Source: Elmis aenea
Taxonomy: Eukaryota; Arthropoda; Insecta; Coleoptera; Elmidae
Length of the DNA stretch: 64,000 nt
Direction of reading: 5' to 3'
NCBI GenBank assembly: GCA_947652605.1
Contig: OX393576.1
Location: 51,808,966 to 51,872,965 of the forward strand
Shown: piece after piece, positions 34,814 through 48,773 of the stretch
Numbering within the stretch: position 1 is the first letter of the stretch
Layout: every line of letters starts with the position of its first letter
Position numbers and translations under genes: made by a program
Notes under the pieces: model-generated
Database searches by the model: none
The model's input: the letters and a program-made list of their open reading frames with translations, nothing else
What the model was told of the DNA's origin: nothing

Positions 34814-37800
34814 ACTTTCACATTATCATTATGCTTTTAAATTTAAATAGAAGTATAGTAATCTTTACATTATAAATTTTAATGTATTATTATTATTAGT
34901 TATTCATCAGCATCTCCACGTTTATGGTGATTTTGGATATGCAAAATTTTAATAGTTTTTGGTGTGTTAAGTCTTTTAAATACTTTTCATAGGGTTTTTA
35001 GGATTTTCAAGGTTGTTTACATATAAGTCATAGATAAGCATAAATTATGACTGCATTTTGAAAGTACAATTTGGTGTAACTCAGTAAAATATCTTTTTGT
35101 TTATTTAAATTTTCTAAGTAATATCATAAAAAATTATTTTCCGTTTAATATTTATGTTTTAAAGACTGGGAAAAATATAGTTTGACTTATAAGGGACAGT
35201 TTTTGCATATATTGTTGGTTTTATACCACTTCCTATTAACTCGCAAGTGCTCTCAGCTTTAGGTTTTTAAACAGCACTTCGTGTATAACATTATGTATGT
35301 AAATAAATAGATATACCAGAAATTTAAAACTGTATAATTAAACACGGTAATATTAATATTTCATTACGAAATTGCAATGGCAGTTAAATAAGAGCTTGGA
35401 ATAAATTGCGATTTTCGATACGCAGAATCCTAATAGGTGATAAAACTTCTGTCTCAAATTTGTCAACATGATCCGATTTATTCTACCAAATTCTGGCATT
35501 AATGCATATTTCAACATATTGATTTTTCCATAAGAGTGCGCAATTCCAATGTAGTGATACCCAATAAACACAATCTTTTCATGTTGAAAATACATAAAAT
35601 TTTGTCCTAAATAATACTCTATTAATTTAACACACACGCCTCATAATTATTTGAATAATTATACTATTGGCAAAGTCTGACTAACTCTATTAAATCAGTT
35701 TACCTAAGAAGAGTTTTTGTTTAATATCTTGCAAATTATTGCAGTTATTGCATCTGATGCAGTTTTTAACGCTGAAAAATTTTTATTGTACAGTTTTGCT
35801 CTAAAATAATTAGGAGAACCAATACTTGTTTGTAAATATGTACATAATTTTGCATGGTAAAGTCTTACTTCCCAAACTCAAATATTCGTCAGTATCTATA
35901 TTGATCAAATCCAATATTTGTAACATTTTTTAGCAAAAAATTGTTCCGATATTCTTCCAGAAGACCAATATTGTCATGAAATTTTAAAAAGCAGAAAAAA
36001 AAAACCGACTCGGCAAGTGCTTTGCAATTGCTAGTGTATCGTCAGGGAAGGGACCAAAAGACATCGAATCATCAGAATTGGAGTTACGTGATGTTTTATG
36101 GAAGGTGGCTTCTCTTCTAAGCAAAATTCTTTCATCATCGCTCCTCAGTAAACGTAAGGTTCTGGTTAAATTTTTATTTATTTGTGTCAGATTCTAGGCT
36201 AAAAACTGATTATTTTAAGTTTAGTTTATTCCCATGAAAAACATTGATTCTTTATTCGTCCGATTCTGTATTCGTCCATGCATCAGAAATGGGTGAATGA
36301 CCAATACTTATAGGAGGTTCCTTTGTACTTATAAATCAACACGGTATATTTTAAAATTCATGATACATAATTGAAGTATTTATTACTAGTTTTAATACTG
36401 TAACTTGGTACAGACTTTGAGGAAGGTTTTGTCGAAACGTCAGTGGTAGGAATTTTTCTATTTTTGTTATGCTCGATGCTGGATTAGAAATTACTTTGTT
36501 GTATTTTAAACTCAGCTTAAAAAGATGTGCATGTATTTAACTAAAGTGCATTTGAACAACATATGCACGTGTGCCACAGCAGAGTAAATACTTCGTTAAG
36601 TACCCGCATTGTACCTATTTCGAACATTCAATTAAGTTTACGACGTAGTTGCTTGTGTTAAGATGGTTTATATACAAATCTAGTGTCAAGTTAAATTAGT
36701 TTCGTTATTAGATCAACAGCTTTGTATAAGCAACCGATTTATTGAATAACTGTTGTGCCAGCCTTTGGTAAACCAGACAACAGAACGTGCAATCACGAGT
36801 TAATGTAGAACAACCCTCCTTAACACAGCTCTAGCACCGACCCTTGGTACATACACGTTCCAAGACAATAGCGAAACGTTTTAATCTGGTGAACAGGGGT
36901 GCAATAGTTAAGGGATTTTTCTAGTCTAGCTAGATTTTAAGGGGTAGTTTTAGAATGCGCGCACCCCTGAACTACTAAAGTATGAAATTATATCGCGCTA
37001 TAAAATTGTCCACATGGTCTGCAGTCTTTCTTGCTCTTGCTTTAAAATATTTGTATTATGTTCTCTATTTATGAGCTATATGCGTAACCAGCTATTGCAG
37101 TTATTTAAAAAGTTGTGGGACCTAGTGTCATGCGCAAAGTATCTTCAAGCTTTAAATTCAGTACGATATTGGCGCGGGACGTTGAATACACGGTTTATTC
37201 CATCGTTGTGTTTCATGTTTACAAACATTATCAAGACATTGTTATTACAACAGAATTGAAAATAAATGGAACAAAAAACAATAATTGTGAAGTGAGGAGG
37301 TATGTTGCTATTTATTAATTTTTCATCAATTTATGATATGTTGTGTTCTGCTAAATTTTTGGCGGAGTTAAGCGAAGCAGCAAATAAGAGAACCTGTTAA
37401 TTGGTAATTGGGCTGTAAATCTTCTTTTTATGCTTTTTTTAAATTGTTTTTTTGTGAAATAAAACGGGAATACATTTTTGGTGACCTTGCGACATTCAAG
37501 TGTGAGATTTTTTTACAATAGTGTAGTTTATGTTAAAACAAACTTGTACAAATGCTGATTAATTAAATAATACGGTAATTAAAAACTAAATTTGTTTCTT
37601 CAGATGTTTCTCACGAGTTAAAATACTATTATCTAATGTAAAATTAATTTTTATTGAGGGCTGTACTTTTAAAAGTTGGAAATGTATAATAGAAGATTTA
37701 TGTACATCTTGATCCTTTTGTATTTGCGCCCCCCTTTTTCATATAACATTTAATTGCGCCCCCTTTCACGTATCAATTTTTATTGCGCCTTCTAATCTTT

Positions 37801-40723
37801 TTGTCCTACCAAAACGATTTGTTTATTTTTATTTCAAAAACGTCTTTTGAGTGAGGATAATATGATTTAAATCTGTAATTTTGTTAGTCCTTATTTTGCC
37901 AATGTGAACTTAAAAATACATTGAAATTAGAAACACTGGTCTTAAGGCTTACCAATAACGTTGTGACTGCTGTTATTTTCAGAATGTTTTGGTTTGTCTT
38001 CGATTTCTACTTTTTTTTGCGCCCCCTTTAGATATTTCACGTCCTGTAATGTACGGTACTGTATTTCACCCTTGTGATAATCACGTTCGACTCCTTATCT
38101 AAATAGGCATACGATACTTATTAATTTAAATCAAAATCTTTTCAAAACAAATAAAATAGGATATTTTATTAGTTTGTTATTCAACTTCAAATACCATAAA
38201 TTTTCATACAGATAACGTATATTATTTTGGAAACAAATAAATTACTCTAATTTATTTGTCTACTTGTATAACACCAAAAAGCTCTCAGACATCTAATATA
38301 CGCTAACTGTTTATCAGTATGAGAGTATGGCCTATGACCTATCTCATGCATGCTTAATATTGTAAAATCCATATACACCCCAAAACCATGAGCGAGAGGA
38401 GTATTAAGAACCAATGTTATAAAAGGTCCGATAACTAAAAAACAGAAGAGTAACAGTAACAGATTCCAAAGAGAATCATTCAATTCTAAGCTCTCGCTTC
38501 CCTCAAGTTCAGATTATTACAAATTCAATTAGATATTAAAATTATGTTATAAATATATATATATATGTGTGTTTTAAATAAATAAAGTTATAAAAAGTTA
38601 AGTGCGAGTTATTTCGAAAGCCAGTTCCATTACAGTCCCTCCATGGTTGAGAATCACTGATGAACATGATAATTTACTTATTATAATAGCTTAGGAGTTA
38701 TAATTTTGTATGTATGTGCTTTTAAGTATATGAGTAAATATAATGTACAGGGTGCTCGAAATTAATTGGGATTCGTTAGATAACTTGTTTATTATTAAAG
38801 ATAGAGAGACGCTTGGTTTGCCAAAAGTGTGTAGTTTTTGGTAAAAAATTCAGAAACATTTTTGAAAAGTTTTTACTATATCTGTTCGATTTATTGCTAA
38901 AATAATTTGTTTTGATAATTTTAATAATGTGTACTACATTACTGAATATAAAAAATATATGTGCTATTATTATAGTTAAAGAAATAATTTGTTAAGATTT
39001 TTGGTTATCAACTTGTCTTAAAGTATGGCACATTTTTGGTATATTAATCATTTTTCTATCTTTAATATTAAAACAAAATCCTCATGCAATTATGCAATTG
39101 AATTAAGGCCACTCACTAGCAGACCAAAAAGTGCCCAAACAATGTATAGGTGTTTTATTAAATATATTTAATTTCACTAAACACGCATATTTAAATTAGG
39201 AATGAACCTTCACAAAATCGGTTTATTTAAAAGATAAATGATTGTTAAATAAACAAATAAATACATCTACTTCACTTACATTTTTTAAGAAGTTAGTAAA
39301 ATATGTTACAATGACAATAAATATCAAGATCAGTTATGCACAAACTTCGGTAAGAATTAATCCAGCTCATTTAATCACAAAACCTGTTTAATTGAAAAAG
39401 GCAATATAAAATTGCTAAACATTTTCTAAAAATATTTATAATTCAAAATATATTAATTACTTACTTAAATGTTTAATTCGATTGATGTATGGTAAATTAA
39501 AATTTTTGAATTAGCTTGCAGCTCATGGTTAACAAAGGTCGAGTATTATTAGTTTAGGTTATGGTTCTCGATAAATAGTTAAATTATTTCAGGGATCATT
39601 TATACAAAATAAATTAGGTTTTAAATTCATTACTTATCCTTTTTATAAAGAATCTTATGTAGAACCATTTAATGAAATAAATAAATAAGAACTCTACCGA
39701 CAAAGAGACAAGATAGACCTGTACAGATTGTCTTTAAGAAAAGGATCTTCATAATTAATTACGAACAATTTTGAACAAAGCTTATTTGTGACAGACATTT
39801 TTCTTTAATATTTTCTTTATTATTTGCTACATTGAATTATTAGTGCCTGACTTGAGTTTTATACTTAGCTGCTCTGTCTTTTTTGTCGATTAAGATTATT
39901 TTTTCGTTGACACAGAATTTGCGCATGCAGTTAATTTTAATATTGTTGGATTGTATTTTAATTTAGAACGTAAATTTAAATGAGTTATTCATTTTTGTAT
40001 ATGGTAATGAAAATTAACTTCTAAAATGATTTTAGTACCACATATTATATTTTTACAGATTTCATTAACTCGGGTGTATAAATTTCATGTCAACATAAAG
40101 TTCCGTTATAAAAACCGGAAATGGTTTTCCAGTAACATTAAAATGTGACATGTAGCACACTTATTATGCATAGCAAACGAAGCAATCTACATATTTATTT
40201 ATTTTTTGACGGTTCGTTTGTCGATAGTGTTGAAAACGAAAAATTTATAATTTAATGTCACAAAAAAATGTACCTACATGTTTTTTAGTATGTATATTTC
40301 GCAACGTTAAATGAAAATGTGACGATTTAAAGTAATTTAATTATTTTAAAAACCTTTGTACATTACAAAAGCAGTGTTTAATTATATTATGCATATCAAA
40401 TTTAATTAAAAAAATATTTCTCGTCATGCAAACGTATACCGTTGTACAATTAATTAAATTGCGCAGAGTAGGTAAATGTATAAAATAATTAAAATAGAAT
40501 ATGTTATACTCGCTTGCTGGACTAAATGTTACTTTATGTTAATAAAAATTTATTTTATGTCGATGCGTTTGTTTATAAAAGAAATGCAGATTAATCGTTG
40601 GACAGTAGTGTCCATAAAATCCAAATGTCTGTTTACTTTAAAAGTGCATAAAATAGCTCCTACGCGTAATCAATACATCATAATATAGATCGTTTTTACA
40701 ACAAATAATTACAAATTTAGCTA
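34814..40723. other. Noncoding AT-rich DNA with a few scattered repeat scraps
   Basis: No host gene is supported. A 76-bp inverted piece with CAGGGGTGC...GCACCCCTG ends lies at 36894-36969. The word TTGCGCCCCC or close variants occurs four times between 37728 and 38025, and the segment ends CACGTCCTG, as hAT ends do. A CAGGGTGCTCG foldback start lies near 38750, with a partly complementary stretch near 39050. An (AT)n run is at about 38552. A short minus-strand frame at 38247-38483 is discussed separately. Confidence 0.45.
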
Positions 40724-40725
40724 TA

Positions 40726-41992
40726 CAGGGTGTCCCAAATTGGAGTAAATGCATGGGGATCTCGCTTATCTTAAAAGCAACGAAAATTTTCATAGCTGTC
40801 TTAGTTCAAAAGTTATTCAAGAAAAACTGAAAAAATTGATTATTGTTTTTTTGCCGTATATCTTACATTTTTTATGATATCGACAATCTGGAAGCACCTT
40901 TCTAAGGCAACTTCTTACGCTTTATATTTTGAGATAACATAAAATTTTCAACAACGTTTCGTCTCTTCAGAACCATCAACTTCATTTTTTTAAATACGGC
41001 GAAAAAAATTTTAATCTTATAGTCGGATAGCATTCCATAATATGAATCTTAAAAAAATTTATAAACTTCGCGCGATTCATTAAAAACAAAAAATGACGTT
41101 TAAGATTTTTGCTTTTAAGTTGCTTTTTTAAAATCATACCAAAAAAAAAATTCCGCCTTATTAGGACACTTTTTTGCGTGGAATTGAGATTTGTTTATAA
41201 ATTTTATCTATCGTCATTTGTTTTTGTTATTTTAACATAATAGTTATTTATGTATCAAGGCCAAAAAGTGTAACTTTTTCGGCCGCGTCTGGTTTGCTGG
41301 CCGAAACGTAGTCGAGGCCAGCAAACAGACAAGGTCGAAAAACTACGTTTTGGCCGAGGTGCATATTACATTTTTTGTGCAATCGAATTAAAAACAATTT
41401 AAATTTTTAGTAATTTTCAAAATTATAGGTTAGAAACTACGTGACATTCTGTCACTGACAGATGACGGCGTATGTACTGCATTACCAGCCCTCTCCTTAG
41501 CAACGGCTGTAAAAGTTACTTTTTCGGCCGTTGCTAAGGGTAACGGCCTGAAAAGTAACTTTTACGGCTGTTGCTAAGGATAGGGCCGGTAATGCAGTAC
41601 TTTATGGTTGCTAACGCGTCCGCCAAACAGCTGTTTCTAGTACGATCGCACAAAAACATTATTACGTATCTACAAAGTGCAGATCTCAAATTTGTATTGT
41701 CCCTAAGGAGAGAGTTACACTTTGAACGCATGTTATAATTTGGATTTAATAGTAATAGTAATTGAAAGATCATAAATTATTAGGTAATGTTAAAAATAAC
41801 TTAAATTTCTTTGTTTATTTGTGTTTAATTAAGTACAGCTAGTTTATTTATGTGATGTTTTGTTTTGATTTTCACAAATATTACGGAATAGTTGTTCACA
41901 AATTATACATCATTTTTGACTCATTTAACTAACTCTGTATCTCTTACCGTTTACGAGATCTCCATGCTGGTCACGATAACTGGGACACCCTG
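40726..41992. mobile_element. TA-flanked foldback-family element with nested CG-rich palindromes
   Basis: CAGGGTGTCCCAAATTGG at the left and AACTGGGACACCCTG at the right, with TA at 40724-40725 and 41993-41994. The word GCATGGGGATCTCGCTTAT near the left end is inverted near the right end as GAGATCTCCATGC. The inner block 41265-41722 starts AAAGTGTAACT and ends AGTTACACTTT, and seems to be a second insertion rich in CGGCCGTTGCTAAG words. No transposase was found. Confidence 0.8.
41474..41600. repeat. Near-perfect 127-bp palindrome
   Basis: The arms 41474-41523 and 41551-41600 are reverse complements with about four mismatches (GTACTGCATTACCAGCCCTC against its partner GGGCCGGTAATGCAGTAC). The loop itself holds GGCCGTTGCTAAGGGTAACG, a further CG-rich repeat. 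It lies inside the element at 40726-41992. Confidence 0.85.
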
Positions 41993-41994
41993 TA

Positions 41995-43639
41995 TATTGA
42001 CAACATAAACATTTAACACAAAAAAAGCTAGATTTGAAACTTATAATAAGGAAATGTAGCAATCGATCTAGGTGCATAGAAATTACCCCGTTAAATTCGA
42101 TTAAACGAGGGACGTTTAATCAAGGTTTTTCTTTATATCCTAAAATATTGTGAAATAGCAAATTATCCCAATCTTAACGACCGTTTTTAAAAACCACAAA
42201 CAAGATAATTTATTTTACATTCAAATCATTGTTTGCCGTTCATTGTTTATGCATTTTAATTTTAATGTACATTTGGTTAATAATGTATTACAAAATATTT
42301 ATTTATATACTTTTATGTACAATATTTGTAAAGCTTAAGGGAAACAGACTAAAAAGAAAGAAGTAAATAAAAATAAAATGAATGTTTGTAATTGTGAAGA
42401 GAATTGAATATATTACTTCAAGCGATTTAGTTTAGTAAACATGTTTAGATAAAATACATAACAATAATTAATTAAGTGAAACTCCTATGTATTATTTTAA
42501 AGTGGAACGTCTTTAAAATATATTATTTTATGATAAATCACAGCGTAGCAGCAAGAACACATCGCAATGACCCAATTTTAATTTAAGAAATACGCGACCT
42601 ATAAAAAATTATTTTAGGAAAATGAATGAAAAATGATCCAATGAAATGCAAACATCGTACATTAATAATAACACATAAACTGTTCAATAAAATATTAATT
42701 AAGGAGCAGTAATGAAAATATAGTAGCTAAAATTCTCAATAAGTTTGCATTAATATTTGATTTAGTTTTGGTGGGATACAATTGATTGTAAATAACGTGC
42801 ACATAACAATTTCTTAATGTGGTTTCGCCAGCAGTGTCACAGATTTGTTTTGATTAAGACGTTCAAATATATTGAAGTGTTTTCGTTGTGGTTTTATATT
42901 AAATGTAGGTTGCTGAAATCGATTCGTTTATAGCAGAAGATAATAAAGAGTTAGTATGTTGTTTTTTTTTCGTCACTCGAAGCTAGTCTGTTGGCTAATT
43001 TTCTGCACTAGACATTATATATGAAGTTTAGAAAAACACGGAGAGTTTTATGTGTTGGGTAAATTTGTTTAATATGTAAATTATTGGATGTTAGAAATAC
43101 TTGCTAATAAATTTGATGCAACCGTGATATATGGCTTTAATCAAGATGACTTTAATGACATACACAAGAAATTATAGACGGTGATTAAGATTTTAATTAT
43201 GGAGAATTTATAATTATCTTTAAATTATTTTATTTACCACAGCGCACAATATTTTATGCATGAGTTGATTTGATAAACTCCAAATTATTAGGCGTGCATT
43301 TGGTGAGTACGGTAGAAAATAAAAACTGTAAGTAATCAAAAAGTTAAAAAAATATTTAAAACAAGGGAAAATATATAAATATTTTATTGAAAATTTACAA
43401 CCGGATGTCTCATGTTATTTTAGATATCCAAAACTAAATTGTAGTAAAATTGTTTTAACATGAAAAAACATTTTTTATATGTATAATTTAGAATAATTCT
43501 TGTTTATTCTTTTAACTCATATTTTATTTATTAATTAAAATGGCGTCTTAATTTCGAGAAATTGGCAAACCTCGACTATTTAAGAAGGTTTATGTTTACC
43601 AGAGAATTCGGAAAGAATGTGGTGAATATGACGTATGAC
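41995..43639. other. AT-rich DNA without recognised features
   Basis: No coding domain or repeat boundary seen. Confidence 0.45.
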
Positions 43640-44880
43640 GTGTTTTTGTCTTTCCTATTATAAGATCCCTCATTCTTTTTTAATTCTTTGTCTGTTTTTT
43701 TCATTCTTTAACTCTTAGTTCCCTTTAGTCCTTTTCAACCACCTTTAATCATTTGTTCAGGACTTCTCCATGTCGTTTTTTCCCTTACTCCTCTCTTAAA
43801 TACTTCTTGTTTCGTTATTTTTCCTCCGGTAATTATGATATATGTCCCATTGTCCCAGCCACCTCATTCGTTGTGTCTCTCCTAAATTAATTATATTTGG
43901 TTGTTCATAAATTTTCTCCAGTTCGTTATTATTCCTCCTTCATCTTCGCCTTTTTCTACGAATATCTTTCGTAATATCTTCCTTTCCCAAACCTGTAATG
44001 TTTTCCTTCTTTTTGATTTATTTTCCACATTTCACGCCCGTACGTATTGGTCTTATGATTGTTTTGTGGATATTAATTTTAAAACTCCTTGTGATATTCT
44101 TTGATCTGATTACATGACATCTTTGGCCTTTAATAATTATTTTTGATATCTCAGCTCCCTTTACTCTATTATCTGACAAAGTGACTCCCAAATAGTTCAA
44201 TTTATCCACTCTATCAAATTTATATTCCCATTCTCTATAACCAGTTAAACTTGTGTGTCTCTTGTCCTGTTTTGCTGCCCATCCAGTATAATAAATATCG
44301 TTTTGTTTTCATTTATCTTCAGTCTTTGCTCCTTTGATCTTACTTCGACTGTTTTGATTGCTTTTATTGTATTGGTTTGATTTCTAGCTAAGAGAACCAA
44401 ATCATCTGCGTAAGTCGTAATGTGTATCCGTTATCTATAAATTGTCCTTGTCGTTTTTATACGTAGAACATATACTCCTTATGGCTTTTTCTAACAGTAT
44501 ATTAAACAAAAGTGTCAAAAACGGATCTTCTTGTCTAAAAATTCCACTAAACTTTAAATTCCTCCGATGTATGTCCCTTATCTTGTACTTTGTTTCCTTC
44601 AGGGTCATCTTCACTAACCTCACTAATTTTTCTGGCACTCTGAATTCTCTCATTGCTTCATAAATCTTTGACTTTTTTTTATGGTGTCATAGGCCTGTTT
44701 AAAATCTATTGAAAGCATAATAGAGTGACAATCCTTGGTCTAGGCTGTTGTCTATGATCTTTTTCATTGCAAAGATCTGGTCCATTATAGACCTATTCTC
44801 TGGAAACCACATTGGCACCCAATCTCGCTTTCCGCTATCTCATTGATCCCATTTTTAATCACCACTGCTGTAATCTTATA
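43640..44880 (-). pseudogene. Old LINE reverse transcriptase remnant
   Basis: Minus-strand pieces in several frames recall the LINE at 10905-12170. From high to low coordinates they are: KLVRLVKMTLKETKYKIR with a decayed RQGDP box (44653-44435), then KLNYLGVTLSDNR (near 44200), then a C-terminal KTTWRS-like region near 43760. Many stops and frameshifts break it. The order and spacing match the RT domain and C-terminus, so it is one old insertion of the same general clade. Confidence 0.7.
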
Positions 44881-47800
44881 CGCCGTGGATCAGCTGGACC
44901 TGGAAAATTGATCAAAAAAATAATAATTATAGCATCTCAGTAAAGTAATATTTGTGCAAAACTGTTATTTTCAATTATGATTTTTAAATTTTCTGAAATA
45001 ATGAGAATTAAAGCAAAAATCTAAAAATGATGTTGCTATTATCTAGTGTTATATATATAGTGTTATTAACTAGTGTTAATGGAACAAATGATTTATACCT
45101 TTTTTCCACCTTGCAGTTCAATATTTAACCAATAAAATTGTATCAAATAAAAAATAAATATTGAACAAGTTTAAACGGTTTCAAAACAGTTTGTTTGCTT
45201 CTGTCGGTCATAGGCGTTTCACGCGTGCGCATATAAAACGAATTTTTTTAGTTAATATTCAGTATGCTAAAGTGGTTGAATATTGCCTGATATTTAGTAT
45301 TCCGTATTTGAATCCTTTTTTTGTCGGTATTCAGTATTCAGTATTTAAATACTTTTTCGGTATTCATACCCACCTATGGTTGCGAATATACTTCATTTTG
45401 ATGAGAACGTTACTTTGATGTTTCGACAAATAGTTAAATATTATTCAACATATTATCCGATTTTTACAAATAGGAAGTTCTTGTAATAAGAGAAATGAAG
45501 TGTGCATGTAAAGTTCATAGTTCATGTGTCACCTGTAGGAAATTCGCAAATGAAATCATTATTAACTAAGTTGTTATTATGTACATCAGCTCTTGCTAAA
45601 ATGACACGTTTTCCATCCCAGTATGTAATTTAAATATACCTATCGTGGTATTTTTGCGGCAAACTGCTGCACGTGTGCACTGCGCCATATACTACAATAC
45701 AATGTACTATAGAAACGCGCGTTTCCTTGGGGATCTGCGGCACCAACTGCAAGCAGCTTAGACGCAGCGTCGACGCATGTACGTGTGCAGCAGGCAATAT
45801 GTTTTCTAGTACTTTGAGACGCAACTGCGGCACCGCGCGTCCAACGCGCTGCAGAAAAACGCACGTCTGCATCGAGCCTTCATAATAAAACGCAAAGTTG
45901 TTCGACAAGATTTTGAACTATAATCCACGTTGAAAAATATTATATCTAACATTCATACTCAATTGTTGTGCATTATGTACTAGACATATTTATACATGGA
46001 GTTCATACTAGAACAGTTTACAATTATCTATAACTAATCGTGCATTGTTTATTTTTACATGGATAGGGAGTCTATCGAAGGTTACTTACTAATCCATGTA
46101 TGTATTAGTAATCGATTAATTGTTATGATTTTAATGACGGCAATAGGTAATGAAATTTAGTAAAATTAATTCAGTATCTGTCACTGTTTTTTTACCTTGT
46201 ATTTACTTTGTTAATAAATCTAAACGTATAATTATCTTCATTGCATCATTGTTGGTGTGATTTGTAATAAGCATCAACGCTAAAACAAAATTGCAAACTT
46301 TTTTAGAATCAAGTAAACGCAGTAAGTAAACGATGTAATTTTTTCTTTTATTAACATAATATGGCATAGGTTTCAATTTTTTCGACCTTAAAAAATTGAC
46401 TTATATAGTGACTCAAGTCCCCAAGAATATCTTGTATCAAGTCTAAGATGTGACTAACATAATATATTATAATTGTGAGAAATTTGGAAGTTAAGTGTAT
46501 AATAAAATTGGACGTAATTAAAAACAACTTGTATTACATTATTTATAAATTTAACAATTAAATTAATTTATAAGGCTTATTGATGTATGTATTACATGAT
46601 AAATAATAACTATTAGGAGTAGTATGTAATCTTGACCTTATTTGGGTAATTAAAAAATCAATTGTTTCGTTTTTATTAAGTACCATTTTCGTAAAAGTTG
46701 AACGTCCTCGCGTTGTTTCGTCAGTAAAATCACATTTACATAAACCAATTATATTCACCAAACATTTGCAAGTGAATATACGATATTAATAATGGATATG
46801 CTTAATGATACATAAAGTAAGGTTAAGGAAGGTGTGTTTAATGCAAAGAAATAATAAATTTTGGTTTTAGTGTTGTTGTTTTTCTACGTTAAAAAATGGG
46901 TTTAAGAATATAGCAAAAAGGTTCGTTATATTGTTTTGGCTTTTGTGTATGCCGGCAACGTAACTGACTTATTAAAAATAAATTGAAGAAGAAAAACAGC
47001 TTTCATTTTCTGAATCTTACTTCGCCGGAACGTGTCTTAGGTGCTAAAATGTTTTATACATTGTATGCGGCTTATTTTGCGAAAAGAATAAACTAGCAAC
47101 AAGATTTTCTGAAATAAATACGTTATAAAATAAAAAAAATGGGCAACAGTTTTTTTTTTGAATTGTTGGTTAGGACCCCTATATTATTTATTGTTTGCTT
47201 GTAATTAAATAATACCTTTAAATTAGTTAACAGTTATCAAGTAATAATTTTTAATTGTCGGTTTAAAACTATAATTCATACATTACTGGAGTAAATTTAT
47301 AAATTCACAAAATATTGACGCAAATGAGATAATTAAGAAGTCTGATTAATTGTACAAACTGTTTTTGCCTGTAAGTCTGTTTTCTGATTTTATCCAACGT
47401 GACTTCAATTATATTTTCTCAGCAACCTCATTTTCATCCCTCTAATTATGCTTTTCTGATTTTTTGGCTTTAATTGGTTTTACCTGGAATCTTAAACCCT
47501 TACGTATTTATTATTTGTTTTTGAAAAAGTGATCTCTGTAATCCTTTATTAAAGCTTACATGAAGTCAGATAGTTTACCTAGATAAATATTTATTAGTTA
47601 ATAAAATTAGGTGATTTCAAAATGAACTCCGATTTCCTTAATTTTCAATTAAACACAACAAAGTAATCAGCGATTTTTTTTCCCAACGTCTTTAGAGACT
47701 GCTGGATAATCTTTTTTTAGAGTAATTGATTTATTCTGTTATTGCTATTATCATTCCAAATACAATTACACATTAGCAACAATATGCAAAAGTTTTGCTT

Positions 47801-48299
47801 TGTATTCCAGACCTGTGTTAGAAGTATCCGTTACATAGTAAGATTTGACATTGACCTGAGCTATATAGGTCAAGTTAAGCGTTAAAAAAAGAAATTTATG
47901 ACCATCTAGTCATTTAAAAACTTAATAAACAACTTTTAAGTACATCTTATTTTATTGTTCAATAGACGAAACGGCAAACTGCATAATTGTAAATATAGGC
48001 GTCAACATTATGATCTGGTTTTAATTATCATTGCTACTAAATAAAAATGAGTTTAAAATATAAGTAAAAGACAATTGATAATATACAAAATAATAAATTT
48101 ATTTATTAATTTGTACCCTGGAAGTTTAAGATGTATTTTTAATTTGACAAGAAGCGCAAACTACGTTATTTATAACTTAGTTTGTGTGATCTTTAAATAA
48201 TTTAAGTTAGCTTCTTCTCAACAAAGTTTTAGTGGTTTGTTTACACTTCGCGAATTACTTATATAAAAATTCATTGTGAGAACATTATTTATGTGTTAC
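44881..48299. other. Noncoding DNA; one CG-rich island and repeat scraps
   Basis: At 45245-45378 the words ATTCAGTATT and GGTATTC repeat and end in CATACCCACCTATG, like the end of a mobile element. At 45655-45875 is an island of CG and GC words (CTGCGGCACC twice, GCACGTGTGC, GACGCAGCGTCGACGC) in an otherwise AT-rich context. It resembles the CG-word MITEs at 30.4 and 48.3 kb but has no clear ends. Nothing else was recognised. Confidence 0.45.
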
Positions 48300-48301
48300 T
48301 A

Positions 48302-48622
48302 AGCGCCCCTGCACACGAGCGTCAAGTTGACGCGCGATATCCCGCGATAAATGTTCGCGCGTCTTGGCTTTACATTAAACTATATTGGCGACTGCACACG
48401 AGCGGTAAATAGACGCGCGATGGTACGAACTGACGCGCGATAATTTATAGACGCGCGAGATCTGCCACATCGCGCGTCAAAGGATAGGCTGGTGCATGTC
48501 AAACTGAACTATGAGCCGCGGCGAGCGAGAAATTGAAGCCGCCGTGTGCAGGGTCCAGCGATAACACCCGCGCGTCACGAAATGTATCGCGCGTCAACTT
48601 GACGCTCGTGTGCAGGGGCGCT
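48302..48622. mobile_element. TA-flanked MITE rich in GACGCGCGA words
   Basis: AGCGCCCCTGCACACGAGCG is perfectly inverted at the right end and the identity continues for about 40 bp (through GTCAAGTTGACGCGCGATA). TA lies at 48300-48301 and 48623-48624. The word GACGCGCGA and its complement occur about seven times inside, along with GCACACGAGCG. The element is 321 bp and noncoding. Confidence 0.88.
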
Positions 48623-48773
48623 TATGGTCTGCCTGGAGTGAGGTGATAAAATCTTTTTAAATCATGTTACTCATTAGTTATCTTCTGTTGGATATTTGAA
48701 TTTCTATAAGAGAAAGTAATAATGACAGAAATTTTATTATAAAGTTTTTGTACATTTCACAATTCATCTAGGA

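Noticed and set aside
35353..35637. 94-residue minus-strand frame
   Set aside because: Not recognised as any family, no splice-site or poly(A) support, and no neighbouring coding segments to extend it.
45630..45908. Overlapping frames on both strands over the CG-rich island
   Set aside because: Frames are open in several phases because the GC content lowers stop frequency; no domain.
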